Shown: positions 26,356 through 37,346 of the stretch, one piece after another
Position numbering within the stretch: position 1 is the first letter of the stretch
How the letters are laid out: every line of letters starts with the position of its first letter
Origin: Dendrophyllia cribrosa
Taxonomy: Eukaryota > Cnidaria > Anthozoa > Scleractinia > Dendrophylliidae
Direction of reading: 5' to 3'
Assembly (NCBI GenBank): GCA_024195265.1
Contig: JAJLRJ010000007.1
Span: 33,009,398-33,073,397, forward strand
DNA: 64,000 bases
Notes under the pieces: generated by a model
The model's database searches: none
Seen by the model: the letters and a program-made list of their open reading frames with translations, nothing else
Told to the model about the DNA's origin: nothing
Program-made: the position numbers and the translations under genes

Positions 26356-29300
26356 TTTTCCTTCCAGAGAAATTTCCAGAGTCATTGAACAAAATGTGGA
26401 AACTGTTGTCGATTGGTTGAATTGGTTGGAAAGTGCGGATGATGTGGATGTTCGGAGGAGATCGAATCCTGCGGTTGAAAGATTGAAGAAGCAGATTGCT
26501 GAATTGTGGGAACATGATTTTGTTGTTGAAGAAAGAGAATCCGCTTTGAGAGGTTTTGCGAGATCATATGGCATTCATGGACGTCCAGGTTTTGCTCCCC
26601 GAGAATTTTTGGAGACGGCGAGCCAGAAACTCATTAATTTGTTTGAGAGAAACAAAAGAACAAAGACAAAGATGATTCTTTCCTGTCGAATGAGTCGCAC
26701 GGATTTGTCAACTGGAAAAGTGATCGAGGAGGTGGTTGATTTCCATTCCCGAATTGAAGTGAATTTGGAAGGAACATCCAGGGAAGAGATGCTCGATCGC
26801 ATGGTTGAAAGAATTCTTGAAAACCTTGCAAATTTTCAAAGGAGAGGATCAAATTGGAGATTTGAGGAAGTGACAGATCTGACAATTGTGTTCACCGAGT
26901 ATCGACCATTGGGTGGAAGTTCTTATATTCCACTTCCTGCCACATTGAAAAACAAGAAAGCTGTGGTGAACCCGAAGAATAATGATGAAATGTGTTTCAA
27001 ATGGGGTGCGACAAGAGCTTGCTTCCTAGTGGAGAAAAATGCAGAAAGAATTTCAAAAGAATTGAGGCAGCAAGCGGAAAGCTTGAATTGGGAAGGAATT
27101 TCATTTCCAACTCCCCTGAGTGATATTGGGAAATTCGAACGGAGGAATTTGGGATTGGCTGTGAATGTTTTTGGGTTTGAAGGTGGATGTGTTTTTCCCC
27201 TGAGAATTTCTAAAGCGAAAGGAAAAATGATTGATCTGTTGTGGATCAAAGACGACTCGAAAACTCACTTCTGTTGGATCAGAAGTCTCAGTCGTCTTTT
27301 GACGAATGAAATGACAAAACACAATGGTGCAGTTGTTTTCTGCAGAAGATGTTTGAACCATTTCCCCAATGAAGAAAGATTGGAGAAACATGTGGCATCA
27401 TGTGAACAATTTGAAGCTGTGAAAATTGTTATGCCAGTTGAAGGTTCAACCGTGAAATTCAAGAATTTCAACAGGAAAATGATTTTTCCATTTGTGATCT
27501 ATGCCGATTTTGAAGCGAGACAACTCCCCGTTTCATCTGCGGGGCCAAATCCAATGGCAAGTTTCACGGAAAAATTTCAAAAGCACATTCCCTGTTCTTT
27601 CGCTTTCCATGTCGTTTCACCTTTTGTGAAACGAGATCCAGTTTTATTTCGAGCAGAAAATGATTCCGTGGATGTTGGAGAAAGATTCGTGAAAGATTTG
27701 GTGCAGTTTGTGAAAGGAATTCAGGAAGAGGTGAAGTTCCCGAAGCGGATGAAATTTGGGAGGAAAGAGAAAGAAAAATTTGATGCAGCAACTGTTTGTT
27801 GGATCTGTGGAAATCCATGGCAGTTAGGAGAAAAGCCAGTCAGGGATCACTGCCACTTTTCCGGAGAATTCAGGGGAGCCGCTCATGACAATTGCAACCT
27901 GAACTTCAGGAAACCAAAATTCACCCCTGTGTTTTTCCACAACCTGACTGGTTATGACGCTCATCTTTTCGTGAAAAATCTGGGAAAGATTGAAGGAGAT
28001 ATCACTTGCATCCCCAACAACGAAGAAAAATATATCTCCTTCTCCAAAAAGATTCTGTTGGGAACAAGATTGAATGACAAAGGGAAAGTTGTGAAAATTT
28101 GGCATGAAATTCGATTTCTGGATTCAGCTAGATTCATGGCAGCTCCCTTGGGAAACTTGGTGAAGAATTTGACGGATGAAGACTTCCTGGAAACTCAGAA
28201 AGTCTTTGGAGAAAAATGGAAGTGGATGAAACGGAAAGGAGTTTTTCCATATGAATGGTTGGATTCCACGGAGAAATTTCAGGAGGAAAAACTGCCTGAT
28301 AAATCCGCTTTCTTCTCCAAACTGAATGATGAGGACGTCTCCGATGAAGACTTCGAGCACGCCTGGAAAGTTTGGAAAGAAATGGAGATGAACAACATGG
28401 GGGATTTCCACGATGCATATCTGAAATCAGATGTGACTTTGTTGGCGGATGTGTTTCAAGAATTCAGAAAAGTTTGTCGGAAACATTATGACGTCGATCC
28501 TGCATGGTTTTACACTTCTCCCGGTTTGGCTTGGGATGCAGCTTTGAAGGAAAGCGGAGTTGAATTGGAACTGCTGAATGACCCAGATATGTTGCTGTTC
28601 TTTGAGAGAGGAATTCGTGGAGATGTTTCAACCATCCTTCACAGGAGAGCAAGGGCAAATAACAAGTTCATGGGAGATGATTTCGATCCGAAACAACCTA
28701 GCACATTCGTTCCCTATTGGGATGGAAATAGTCTCTATGCTTGGGCAATGACAAATCCACTTCCTGTGGGTGGGTTTGAGTGGATGACAGAAGAAGAATT
28801 GAAAAACTGGGAACATGAAAGTTGTGTCTTGGAAGTGGATGTGGAAATCCCAGATGAATTGCATGATTTCTTCAATGACCTGCCGCCTCTTCCAGAGAGA
28901 GTTGTGATGGGAGGAGTGGAAAAGTTGATTCCCAACTTGAATGACAAAGAAAAGTTAATTGTGCACCGGAAAATCTTGAAACAAGCTCTGGATCTGGGCT
29001 GCCGCTTGAAGAAGATTTGGAGAGGAGTGAAATTCAAGGAAGAAAAGTGGTTGGACTCCTTCATTCGAAAAAACATTGTGTTAAGGCAAAAATCCAAGAA
29101 TGCTTTTGAGAAAGATTTCTTCAAACTGATGAACAACGCTGTCTTCGGAAAAACAATGGAAAACATCAGAAAGAGAATTGACTTCCATTTGGCGACGTCG
29201 CAAGAACAACTGGTGAAATTCTCTTCCAAATGCAACTTTGAGCATTGGACAGTGTTTGATGAAAATTTAATTGGAGTTCATATGAAGCGAATCAAAATGA

Positions 29301-29845
29301 TTTTCAACAAACCTGTTTTTGTGGGGCAAGCAATTTTGGACATTTCAAAGACTTTGATCTATGACTTCCACTATGAATATGTCAAAAAGAAATGGGAAAA
29401 AGCTCAGTTGTGTTTCACTGACACTGACTCCCTGCTCTATGAAATTGAAACAGAAAATTTGTTTGCGGACATCGCAGGAGATGTTAATGCGAAATTTGAT
29501 ACTTCTGAATTTTCTGAAAAGCATCCTTGCGTTGTGGATGGTACTCTGGAGAGGAAAAACAAGAAAGTTTTGGGACTGATGAAAGATGAAGCTGGTGGAG
29601 AAATCATTGAAGAATTTGTGGGATTGAAACCAAAACTATATTCCTTCAAGTTGCATGGAGGTGGGGGAACAAAGAAATGCAAAGGTGTAAAAAAGAAAGT
29701 TGTGAAAAAGCGACTCTCACATGAAGACTTTGTTGCATGCTTAGAAAGCCAGAAACCGGCAATGAGGCAGATGAATTGCATCAGAAGTTTGAAGCATGAA
29801 CTCTTTTCCCAAACTGTGAACAAGACTGCATTGAGTGCAAAATGA
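26303..29845 (+). CDS. Protein-primed DNA polymerase B, Polinton type
   Basis: About 1150 residues. Using 26396 as residue 1: a C2HC-type finger (CRRCLNHF...HVASC, about 315), exonuclease motif ExoI (YADFEA, about 369), an endonuclease-VII-like treble clef (CWICGNPW...DHCHFSG...DNCNLNF, about 467-505), ExoII (FFHNLTGYDAHLF), ExoIII-like (DFHDAYLKSDVTLLADVF), motif A (YWDGNSLYAWAM, about 772), motif B (LMNNAVFGKTMEN, about 910), motif C (FTDTDSLLYE, about 1008) and LKPKLYSF. Core catalytic residues look intact. There is no ATG in the first 90 codons, and the C-terminus is shifted (see 29843-30073). Replicates the linear genome by protein priming. Confidence 0.93.
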   Translation: MRKIKKISAPILIPEKSNFPSREISRVIEQNVETVVDWLNWLESADDVDVRRRSNPAVERLKKQIAELWEHDFVVEERESALRGFARSYGIHGRPGFAPREFLETASQKLINLFERNKRTKTKMILSCRMSRTDLSTGKVIEEVVDFHSRIEVNLEGTSREEMLDRMVERILENLANFQRRGSNWRFEEVTDLTIVFTEYRPLGGSSYIPLPATLKNKKAVVNPKNNDEMCFKWGATRACFLVEKNAERISKELRQQAESLNWEGISFPTPLSDIGKFERRNLGLAVNVFGFEGGCVFPLRISKAKGKMIDLLWIKDDSKTHFCWIRSLSRLLTNEMTKHNGAVVFCRRCLNHFPNEERLEKHVASCEQFEAVKIVMPVEGSTVKFKNFNRKMIFPFVIYADFEARQLPVSSAGPNPMASFTEKFQKHIPCSFAFHVVSPFVKRDPVLFRAENDSVDVGERFVKDLVQFVKGIQEEVKFPKRMKFGRKEKEKFDAATVCWICGNPWQLGEKPVRDHCHFSGEFRGAAHDNCNLNFRKPKFTPVFFHNLTGYDAHLFVKNLGKIEGDITCIPNNEEKYISFSKKILLGTRLNDKGKVVKIWHEIRFLDSARFMAAPLGNLVKNLTDEDFLETQKVFGEKWKWMKRKGVFPYEWLDSTEKFQEEKLPDKSAFFSKLNDEDVSDEDFEHAWKVWKEMEMNNMGDFHDAYLKSDVTLLADVFQEFRKVCRKHYDVDPAWFYTSPGLAWDAALKESGVELELLNDPDMLLFFERGIRGDVSTILHRRARANNKFMGDDFDPKQPSTFVPYWDGNSLYAWAMTNPLPVGGFEWMTEEELKNWEHESCVLEVDVEIPDELHDFFNDLPPLPERVVMGGVEKLIPNLNDKEKLIVHRKILKQALDLGCRLKKIWRGVKFKEEKWLDSFIRKNIVLRQKSKNAFEKDFFKLMNNAVFGKTMENIRKRIDFHLATSQEQLVKFSSKCNFEHWTVFDENLIGVHMKRIKMIFNKPVFVGQAILDISKTLIYDFHYEYVKKKWEKAQLCFTDTDSLLYEIETENLFADIAGDVNAKFDTSEFSEKHPCVVDGTLERKNKKVLGLMKDEAGGEIIEEFVGLKPKLYSFKLHGGGGTKKCKGVKKKVVKKRLSHEDFVACLESQKPAMRQMNCIRSLKHELFSQTVNKTALSAK

Positions 29846-30073
29846 TGACAAACGATTTGTGTGTGAAGATGGGGTTGCCACTCTCGCTTGGGGGCATTGG
29901 CGACTTGAGGGAATGGATAAGGAAGAGCCGCCACGAGTGAAATCTGATGAAAAACAACGGATAGTTGAGGTGGGTTGGGAAAAAGTTCGAAAAGAACCAC
30001 CACAAGTGAAATTTGATGGAAAACAACAGATTGAGAAGTTATTGGGGATGATTGGGATTGGTTGTCTTTTGTT
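29843..30073 (+). pseudogene. Out-of-frame C-terminal tail of PolB
   Basis: PolB stops at TGA 29843-29845 right after an A4 run. In the +1 register the sequence continues DDKRFVCEDGVATLAWGHW, which has the look of the usual PolB C-terminus of this family, then a hydrophilic tail with two related EPPRVK/EPPQVK segments up to the right terminal repeat. A single extra A in the run would explain the break. Confidence 0.55.
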
Positions 30074-30075
30074 TC

Positions 30076-30328
30076 GTAGTTATCCATTGAGAAAGCTGGC
30101 TCACTTCTATTTCACGCTAATTTCAAACGTTTCTCATTGCGTAGTCATTCCCTAAGTTACGCAATAGCAACCCATTCGTCATATCACACACCCTATTCAA
30201 GTCAATGACGAACGTGTCAGATAGTGTGAGATAGATTTGAACCAGTTCTCACAATAAACTACACAATAACATACGTTCGAAATTAGCGTGAAATAGAAGT
30301 GAGCCAGCTTTCTCAATAGATAACTACT
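30076..30328. repeat. Polinton right terminal repeat, same orientation as left
   Basis: Matches 11031-11283 with about four substitutions. Only the outer 50 bp are inverted relative to the other end; the remaining 200 bp are direct. Both internal palindromes are conserved. Confidence 0.9.
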
Positions 30329-31109
30329 TTTGAGATAAATAAGGACTTGCATTGCGAACAGATTTTCCACCGAAACGATTCGTTGGGTGTTTCGGACTTG
30401 TTAAGTAACGTTTTTTGTGTCAAAAATACCCCAGATTAAAGCTTTAAGTGCTTTTGTCGTAAATGAAATGCTAATAGAACATTAAGAGGAAGATATCAAG
30501 TGAAATTTATTAGAGGAAGTAGAGTTTTAGCGAGTTTTCCGAGACAGAAGCAATTAACTAGAAAAAATTAGCCCAATTTTTTCAAAATGCAATCCACTTC
30601 CATCCTGGCCATCTGCAGCCCAAGACACGTATTTTTACTCTTATTGCCTTAGTAGAATAATATGAAACAAAACTGGAATCTTATGTTTGCCTTTTTCACT
30701 GATATAAATATGTCTTTTGGCTTTAACGTAACACTAAAAATGTTGACATAGCACCTTTAACTTCGGTGGCGCCAAAGGCATTTAGTATTTAAAAATTGCT
30801 AAAAATCACAGTTAATGCATCACGTGAGTTAATGCTTTCGATTGTTTTAAAGTTCCCAACAGTTCGTTATAAAAGAGCGTGAGTAAGTTCGTTTGTGAGT
30901 GAATGCTCAGCAAACTTTACTAAGAAGTTGCTGTAACGCCTCGAAGAAGAATAAAGTTCTGGATTGGAGTTACTACTGACACTCGTCTCCTAAACTGAGC
31001 TTGTCCCCTACAGAAGTTGTCGAGTACCAAAAACGTCTAACAATCAATTATTACATCATAAATCCCAGAAACTCGTCAGTTTTAAATGCTAGACTCTTTT
31101 TACAATTAA
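30329..31109. repeat. Diverged repeat plus LTR-like tail
   Basis: 30540-30770 is related to 35760-35985 (tgcaatccacttccatcctggccatctg). 30870-31011 has an LTR-like order: tataaaag, then aataaagttctgg, ending ttgtcccctaca. No partner LTR or target duplication found, so the LTR reading is tentative. Confidence 0.4.
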
Positions 31110-32211
31110 TTGGTGTCATTGACTCAATGCATGAATGGACTACACAAGATTCCCGCCCAAAAGCTAAATAATGTTTCAAGGTTCACATGGAAATTGCTTC
31201 AGAACACGTTGTATAAAATGTATAAAGTTAAAACACCGTCAGCCTTCTTTTACGAGAATTCAGTAAAAGGAAACGGAATCCTGCAATCTGATAGGTTCTT
31301 AGCGGAGTAGTACTGTAGCTCTTCCAGACCTCTAATTTTATTGGCCCAGTAGTACTGTAGCTTCTATTGTGTTTAGGTCTAGGGCTATTGTTTGTGTTGT
31401 TTAACCTATTGTTTCGTTAACCAGTCACTGAGCTAGCGCGGTCCGGATTTTCCTATCTCTGCCCACGGGCACGATAACGCTTTCGCGAGTGATGTGACTC
31501 CGTCAGTTGTTTTAAGCCCTGGTTTTATTGAATTTTCTCGTTAAATATGGACCCAGACGAAAGCTACCAAAGCGAAAGTGAATTTTATTAGCCAGATAAA
31601 ATATTTAATGACACAAATGAAGAAAACAATGAAGAAAACCAGCAAAGTTTCACCATGCATGGCTGATCGGTCGGCTTACATACAAAGATCCGAAAACACG
31701 CTATTAAAAGACGAGGTATCAAAAAGACTCAATGACGAAAGAGAGATTAAACTACTGGATGGAAGGAGAAATCAGTCTTAAAATTAAAGGTCTAATAAAT
31801 GTTATTCCTCAAAAAGGCGAGTACAAGTTTGGATTTTATGATTTGTTGATTTCATAGTTGTTCGGCGTTTGTTGTTGTTTTTTTTACAAAGCGGCTTATG
31901 GCTTAAAAAATACTGTAATTAGACAATCTTGCGCTTGTTTACAAAGTTTTTTACTCCATTTGATTCAAGTGTTCTTATTTTTCCGTTTCTTTTTTCTTCT
32001 TATCGAGATTCTGTTAATTGCTGGTTTTCACTGTCACGCCGTCAAAAAATAAATCCAAAACCATCCGATGAAAAAAGCTGATAAATTCACATGTTATAAA
32101 ATGTTAATAAATAAACAATATATCCAAATTTCAGGTCTGTGCGATTTACCGTTCCTGAGTTATACGCCGAAACATTTTACGCAAATTTATAGAGCTTAGT
32201 ATGGAGACGCC
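31110..32211. other. No gene seen
   Basis: Only short frames. 31820-32050 is T-rich. No domain or transposon ends recognised. Confidence 0.4.
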
Positions 32212-32247
32212 ATGTTGGTGCCCAGTCATATGGGCACCAACATGGCG
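32212..32247. repeat. Perfect 14-bp hairpin
   Basis: ccatgttggtgccc and gggcaccaacatgg around agtcatat. Confidence 0.9.
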
Positions 32248-33053
32248 GCTGTAAAACGGGGAAAACATCTGGCACTCACTTTTGCTATAAAGGGGATTGG
32301 CCTTTCTTTACGAAGCTAGTATATATTTCCATAAACATCTCTCTCAATACTTAAACTGTTTAAACGGCAAAAAATTTCCAGAAAAGACCTTTTTTCGAGC
32401 TTGACAACTTTGTCACGCCGCCATCTTGATGTCACGTAGGGCGGAAATCTCGAAAGTTCAACATGATGTATTTTCATCACAAATGAAGTTATCTAGCTGG
32501 AAATTTGTGAACAGATACGCTTTAAGGATGTCTTTCATGTGGTGACAATCAAAGTTAAGCAGGCTAAGCGATTTTTGATTTCAGAATTTAATGACGTCAC
32601 GTGAAAACCAAGAATTGTTACCTTCTTTTATCTAAATTCTGTAAGTTTTCATTCAAGAAAATATGATTTTTAAATTCGCACTGCTATGAATGAATTACGC
32701 TCGACTTTTCTTTTATACAAAAATTTAAAAAGTTTTTAAAGTTAATCTTCAGCTTTCCACGGCTTCGCTGTGGGCAAGAACATTTCTCTATTCTCACCAG
32801 AAGCAAACACAACAGCCGTTTATTCTACCGAAAGACATTGACTAATAGAAATGAGTTCACTTTGCAAAGTATTAAGTTCTTTTGTTTATGAATGAAAAAG
32901 TTGTGAAGATTACCGAGTTAATGTAGGTTTTGCACGCGTTGTGTCAGTTTTGCTTGACGCGGCGCCTAAAGACATGATTTCTTGGAAAGCTGTACAAGTG
33001 TATCACGATTTTCTCGGCAAATCGCAGAATTGAAGTAGGAAAAAAAAAAAGAA
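32248..33053. other. No gene seen
   Basis: Non-coding by inspection; no clear repeat boundaries. Confidence 0.4.
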
Positions 33054-33164
33054 GTTATTTACCGGCCTTGGTCGGTCCGTATAGGAAAAAACTGTGCCCT
33101 AGGTCTTGAGTACGGCCCTCGGGCACTATTTTTTTCTATACGGACCTCCCGGCCGGTAAATAAC
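33054..33164. repeat. Fold-back element
   Basis: gttatttaccggcc...ggtccgtata pairs with tatacggacctcccggccggtaaataac around a ctaggtcttgagtacgg core. Confidence 0.9.
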
Positions 33165-33177
33165 ATATATGTTTTTG

Positions 33178-34030
33178 TTTCTCATCGTCACGATAAAGAC
33201 TGAAAAAAGAGATACAGATGGGTTCTTAAATGCGTTGACTCGTATGGTGGCACGAAGAGGATGGCCCCTTGACATGCTCAGTGACAACGGTACCAAATTC
33301 ATCGGGATTTCTATGGAAGCAAATAGTGGAGTGGAGTGGAGCAAATCGATCGTGATAAGATTCATTCGATGACATCCAATAAAGGAATTAAATGGCACTG
33401 GAACCTACCCGCAGCTCCTTATTTTGGCGGAGAATTTGAAAGGATGATCAGATCCTCAAAGAGAGCTGCAAACGCTATTGTGGGCAATAGTAGATGTTAA
33501 TGATGAAGAATTGGAGACCGTTTTTACCGCCGTGGAGAGCTTGATGAACTCAGGACTGCTGACCCATGCAGTTAAGTGGTGACCCAAACGACGAACCCGT
33601 CTTGACACCCAATCACTTTTTAATCGGAAGCATGGGAGTAGAACTAGCCCCAGAAAGCTTAGCTTTCAACCAAAGGAAACGCTGAGACGAATACAGGAAT
33701 TGATTCATCACGTTTGGAAGCGATAGATGAAAGAATATCTTACCAGTATTGGTGACCGAAACGCCGAACCCGTCTTGACACCCAAACATTTTTTAATAGG
33801 AAGCATGGGAGTAGAACTATGTCCCAGAAAGCTTAGGCAGCACAACTTTTAACCAAAGGAAACGCTGGAGACGAACACAAGAATTGATTCATCACGTTTG
33901 GAAGCGATGGATGAAAGAATATCTTACCAGTATTGGAACACGAACGAAACGGTTAGAATTAAAGGGAGAGAAATGTAAGCGAGGGAGACCATGGGCTATA
34001 GGAAAAGTGCATTTCGACTAAATAAAGTTT
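33178..34030 (+). pseudogene. BEL/Pao-type retrotransposon integrase relic with duplicated tail
   Basis: Broken frames read [18 protein letters not shown] (RVE core with second catalytic Asp), then GIKWHWNLPAAPYFGGEFER (third catalytic Glu region of BEL/Pao, usually P-x-APH-x-GG-x-WE), then HFLIGSMGVELAPESL, the conserved Pol tail. The last segment is present twice (33590-33760 and 33775-33950) in direct orientation. Many stops; reverse transcriptase and protease are absent. Decayed. Confidence 0.7.
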
Positions 34031-36030
34031 TATTTATCTCAAAAAAGTTACATTGTTCGCAATACGTAGCCGTGTCTTTTAGGATCGTTTCTCTTTAATT
34101 TATATATTTTGTAGACAAAGCTTTCAAAACATTGCATTTGATTTAGAAAAAATAGTGCCAGCATTCGTAAAGTCTTAGTAACCAAGTGTTTTTTTCGAAT
34201 CCAAGACGCGGGCACAAAGCGCTCGGTGTTAACTCAAAAAATGACTGGGTGGGAAAAGGTTCGGCCGTTGCTAAAAAATCTGGACTACTGACCAATCGTT
34301 AGGCCGTAAAAACAATGGCAACTGTTTTTCAAATTCGTCTTCAGCTGGTAATAGCAAAAAGCCATGTCCAGTTCCCTGCTAGGACTGCTAGTAATAAAAC
34401 TGCGACAAAAAGGCGACTCTCCCCACTAGGATAATTTGTGGCGAAAATGTCACCGGAGGATGTTTCTTCTTATGATCTAGGCCTGGGAGTGTCTCGTTTT
34501 CTTTGCCGCTTTGCTGAAAACTTTTAGGTTCTTTTATCCACGTTGAAACACTTTCAAAATAGCACGATCACTGCATGTCAAAAGAAAATGATGACAGTTT
34601 TCGCTCAAGTTAAAATGCGACAAATGAAAGCAAAGGCTAAAAAACATGCTATTATGACTTTAAATTGTACGACTCCTGTACAGAGTATTAATGACTTTTG
34701 TTTTTACTCGTGCCGGTACGGCAACAAATTGAGGTTTGTCCTCCATTTTTCTTTTTCTTTTTCTTTTCCTTTTCCCCCGTGTTTTCGTATCTACTTTTGT
34801 GCATCGCGTTAGATCTGGGTATGAGAATACACACTCATGCACTACGAACAATTTTTGAGCCCACGATACTTGGGATTTGGTGTGATGCAAGCAGAAGTGA
34901 AATAAATTTGGGTTTTATTGTTTGTTGCTGTTTACTCGTGCCCAATACCGCAAAGAGGTAAGGTTTGCCCTCCGTTTTTCTTTTTATTCTTCGTGTTTTC
35001 GTCTCTCATTCGTGCAACGCATTAAATGCGGGTACGAAAACATGCATGCAAGCAGAAGCGAAACTAATTTTGGTTTTATTTGCCTGTTGCTGTTTTACAT
35101 CCCCGCGATTAACGTACATTACCGGCACGAGTATAGGCTATGCGTAGCTACTTGTTTTTTTTTTTTTTCGCGTTTTTCTTCTTTGTTTATTAGGGAATTT
35201 TAGCAGCCACGACGGCGACGGCAAGAAGAACGGCACAAAACAACAGGTTTAATGAGCGAAAACAATGCCTCTGTACGTGCGTTTTAAATTTAATCTTTTG
35301 GTACATTTCTCTGTGTTGCCTACAAAACAACAACGTCATAATGATAAAATTATAGGTTTTGTGGAGAGAGTAAACACACGACAATAAATTTTCATATCTT
35401 TATTTCAACTTAAATGCCATCCTTACAAATTCAGCTCCTGGGTAATCCAAACAAACTAAACAAATTGAAACAACTGCAAAGCAGTCTAAAATAGCGCGAA
35501 TTATTTACTTTTTGACGATTAAAACCATCACTTCGTTTCGCATAGGGGCCCCCAAACAACTCAAGACATAACTCATGTTTAAAGGGTCATGGCGGTTTTT
35601 ATGTTTTTGTCTCAGACTGTGCTAGAATTAAAACTGAACAATATCTTACTTTAAACACGAAATGCTCTTACAACACCAAGAACAAGATATCAAGTAAATT
35701 CTTGTAGAAACATTAAACCATAATCAGTTTTTAGCAAATTCTCCAAAACATATTGTGGAATGAACAAACTTGAAAAAATTGGCCAATTTTTCAAGTTGCA
35801 ATCTATTTCCATCCTGGCCATCTGTAGTCAGAGACAGTTGTTTATAGTTTGATTATACTCGTAAAGGAATTTTAAACAAAACTGGACCATTATATTTGCG
35901 TTTCCGCTGATATTAAAATGTCTTTTAGCTTTTTAAAATAATACTAAAAATCAGGGTGACATACGTAGCCCCTTTAAAGTCACCGACATCACGCCAGCTT
36001 GTCAGTTAAGAACATTGTGAGTGACTGATA
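34031..36030. repeat. Diverged repeats, no gene
   Basis: Three diverged copies of a unit containing gtttgttgctgtttactcgtgcc lie near 34690, 34915 and 35080, with C/T-rich tracts between. 35760-35985 is the partner of 30540-30770. Confidence 0.5.
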
Positions 36031-36271
36031 CCCCATTCACACCAACGCTTAAACATGTTTAAATGTTGTTTAGTTTAAAACAGGTTTAGAAAAATACCTT
36101 CTAACCTCCCGTAATATTTGGAGTGAAATCTTTACTAAAAGAAACTTTATTGACTTTATTACCATTCCAGATAGTTTGAGTCATATACATTTCAAAACGT
36201 TCAAGATAGAGGATAAAACGTAGTTAAACTAAACAACATTTAAACATGTTTAACCGTTGGTGTGAATGGGG
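36031..36271. mobile_element. MITE, copy A (241 bp)
   Basis: Terminal inverted repeats ccccattcacaccaacgctt / accgttggtgtgaatgggg, with subterminal aacatgtttaaatgttgttt. A relative lies at 37603-37844. Confidence 0.85.
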
Positions 36272-36421
36272 CATAAGCTGAACTAGTCAACACTTTACCA
36301 TATAGCCTCTCAACAACGATACGCTATTGTAATTATGTAGCAGTCAGTTAAAAACATAAATTTAACACAACTTGCTCGTCTTGACGAGATCCATAACATA
36401 ATTGGAAAGTTGTGTATGCTT

Positions 36422-36764
36422 CCCAGGGGGGATACTCGAAATTTACATGACGGGGGGGTCCGACGGAGCCTCATTTTTTGAACCCTAAAAAAATACTCGA
36501 GCTTGAAATTTACACCCAAAAAAATACCTAGCATCGAAATTTTATACCCAAAAAAATAATCTGATCCACGTAAACCCCGGCACTGATCGCAACAAAAAAG
36601 TCGCTCCGAGATTTGAAACCCAAAAAAATACGCTTATTTTTTTTAAGACCCAAAAAAATACCCGCCGGATTTCTTGACCCAAAAAAATACCGAGGGTCGA
36701 ACTTTTAGACCCAAAAAAATAGGTCGGACCCCCCGTCATGTAAATCTCGAGTATCCCCCCTGGG
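36422..36764. repeat. Fold-back element enclosing 'acccaaaaaaata' repeats
   Basis: Arms cccaggggggatactcgaaa... and ...ctcgagtatcccccctgggg. The interior has about eight copies of acccaaaaaaata, spaced irregularly. Confidence 0.85.
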
Positions 36765-37242
36765 GTATGCTTTGTCAATAATTAATAGAATAAAGCGCGA
36801 AAATCCAGATTATTTTATCATTTTCATAACTAATTAACTCCATTAAAAAAGAAAAGCAGAAAACGTGGATTAATTCTATATCAAAATTGAGTAGAAGCTG
36901 TAAATGCTGTACCACTTATACACCTAATTAAAGAAACGTAGGCCCGTGAAACTTTAAAGGGAAAAAAACCATGAACGATGAGACCGAATGGGATTCTGGG
37001 TAGGCAGCATTGAAATCTATCAATATGGTTTCTTTGTTTTAATATTTTAAAGCATGATTTATGCATCCTTGCTTGCCAGCCAAAAAACCTTTACGAAGCT
37101 GCTTAAACCCAGAGTTTATAAACGGCATGTGACGGCAAAATTATTCTGATTTTCTTATCTTCTTTCTGTGCTAAAATTTTTAGCCGGTCCTGGGTTCTTT
37201 TCAACATTTCATGCACGGGACGCTTTTTGTATGCCTCTAAAG
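36765..37242. other. 3' flank of the LU gene
   Basis: Lies just downstream of the LU-gene stop codon, so it should include the 3' UTR. No frame of note. Confidence 0.4.
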
Positions 37243-37346
37243 CTAGAACTGGTATATTATGTTAGCTAAGGCGATTGCAAAGGCCAGTATTCCACTCATC
37301 AAAACTTGCTGATCCTGTCGGTTACCTGTAGAAGTACCAGTGTCAC
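37243..37346 (-). CDS. LU-domain gene, last exon: GPI-anchor signal
   Basis: After the acceptor AG (37348-37347) the exon encodes GDTGTSTGNRQDQQ, then a hydrophobic tail (VLMSGILAFAIALANII) ending in a TAG (37245-37243) three codons later. A short polar spacer followed by a terminal hydrophobic helix is a GPI-attachment signal. Joins in phase 1 to the exon at 38384-38512. The mature protein would be anchored outside the plasma membrane. Confidence 0.75.

Larger units (their letters stand above)
11031..30328. mobile_element. Polinton/Maverick (adintovirus-like) element, 19.3 kb
   Basis: Ends are AGTAGTTATC at 11031 and GATAACTACT at 30328, matching the AG...CT termini expected of Polintons. 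It contains the family's hallmark set: protein-primed PolB, RVE integrase, adenain-like protease, FtsK/A32-like ATPase, major and minor capsid proteins, plus DUF5679/PLA2 and core-like proteins. Removing the 978-bp MITE insertion leaves about 18.3 kb. No clean 6-bp target duplication is visible: the left flank is poly-G and the right flank is tttgag. Several lesions suggest an integrated, inactive copy of fairly recent origin. Confidence 0.95.

Noticed and set aside
26300..26400. Programmed frameshift between SAP-like frame and PolB
   Set aside because: The required shift is +1 (or -2); the in-phase A AAA AAT heptamer would give -1, which leads to the wrong frame.
11025..30334. A 6-bp Polinton target duplication
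   Set aside because: Left flank is poly-G ending ggggtg and right flank is tttgag; no match.
30740..31011. Solo LTR with TGTT...ACA ends
   Set aside because: The proposed start lies inside a repeat shared with 35760-35985 and no target duplication is present.
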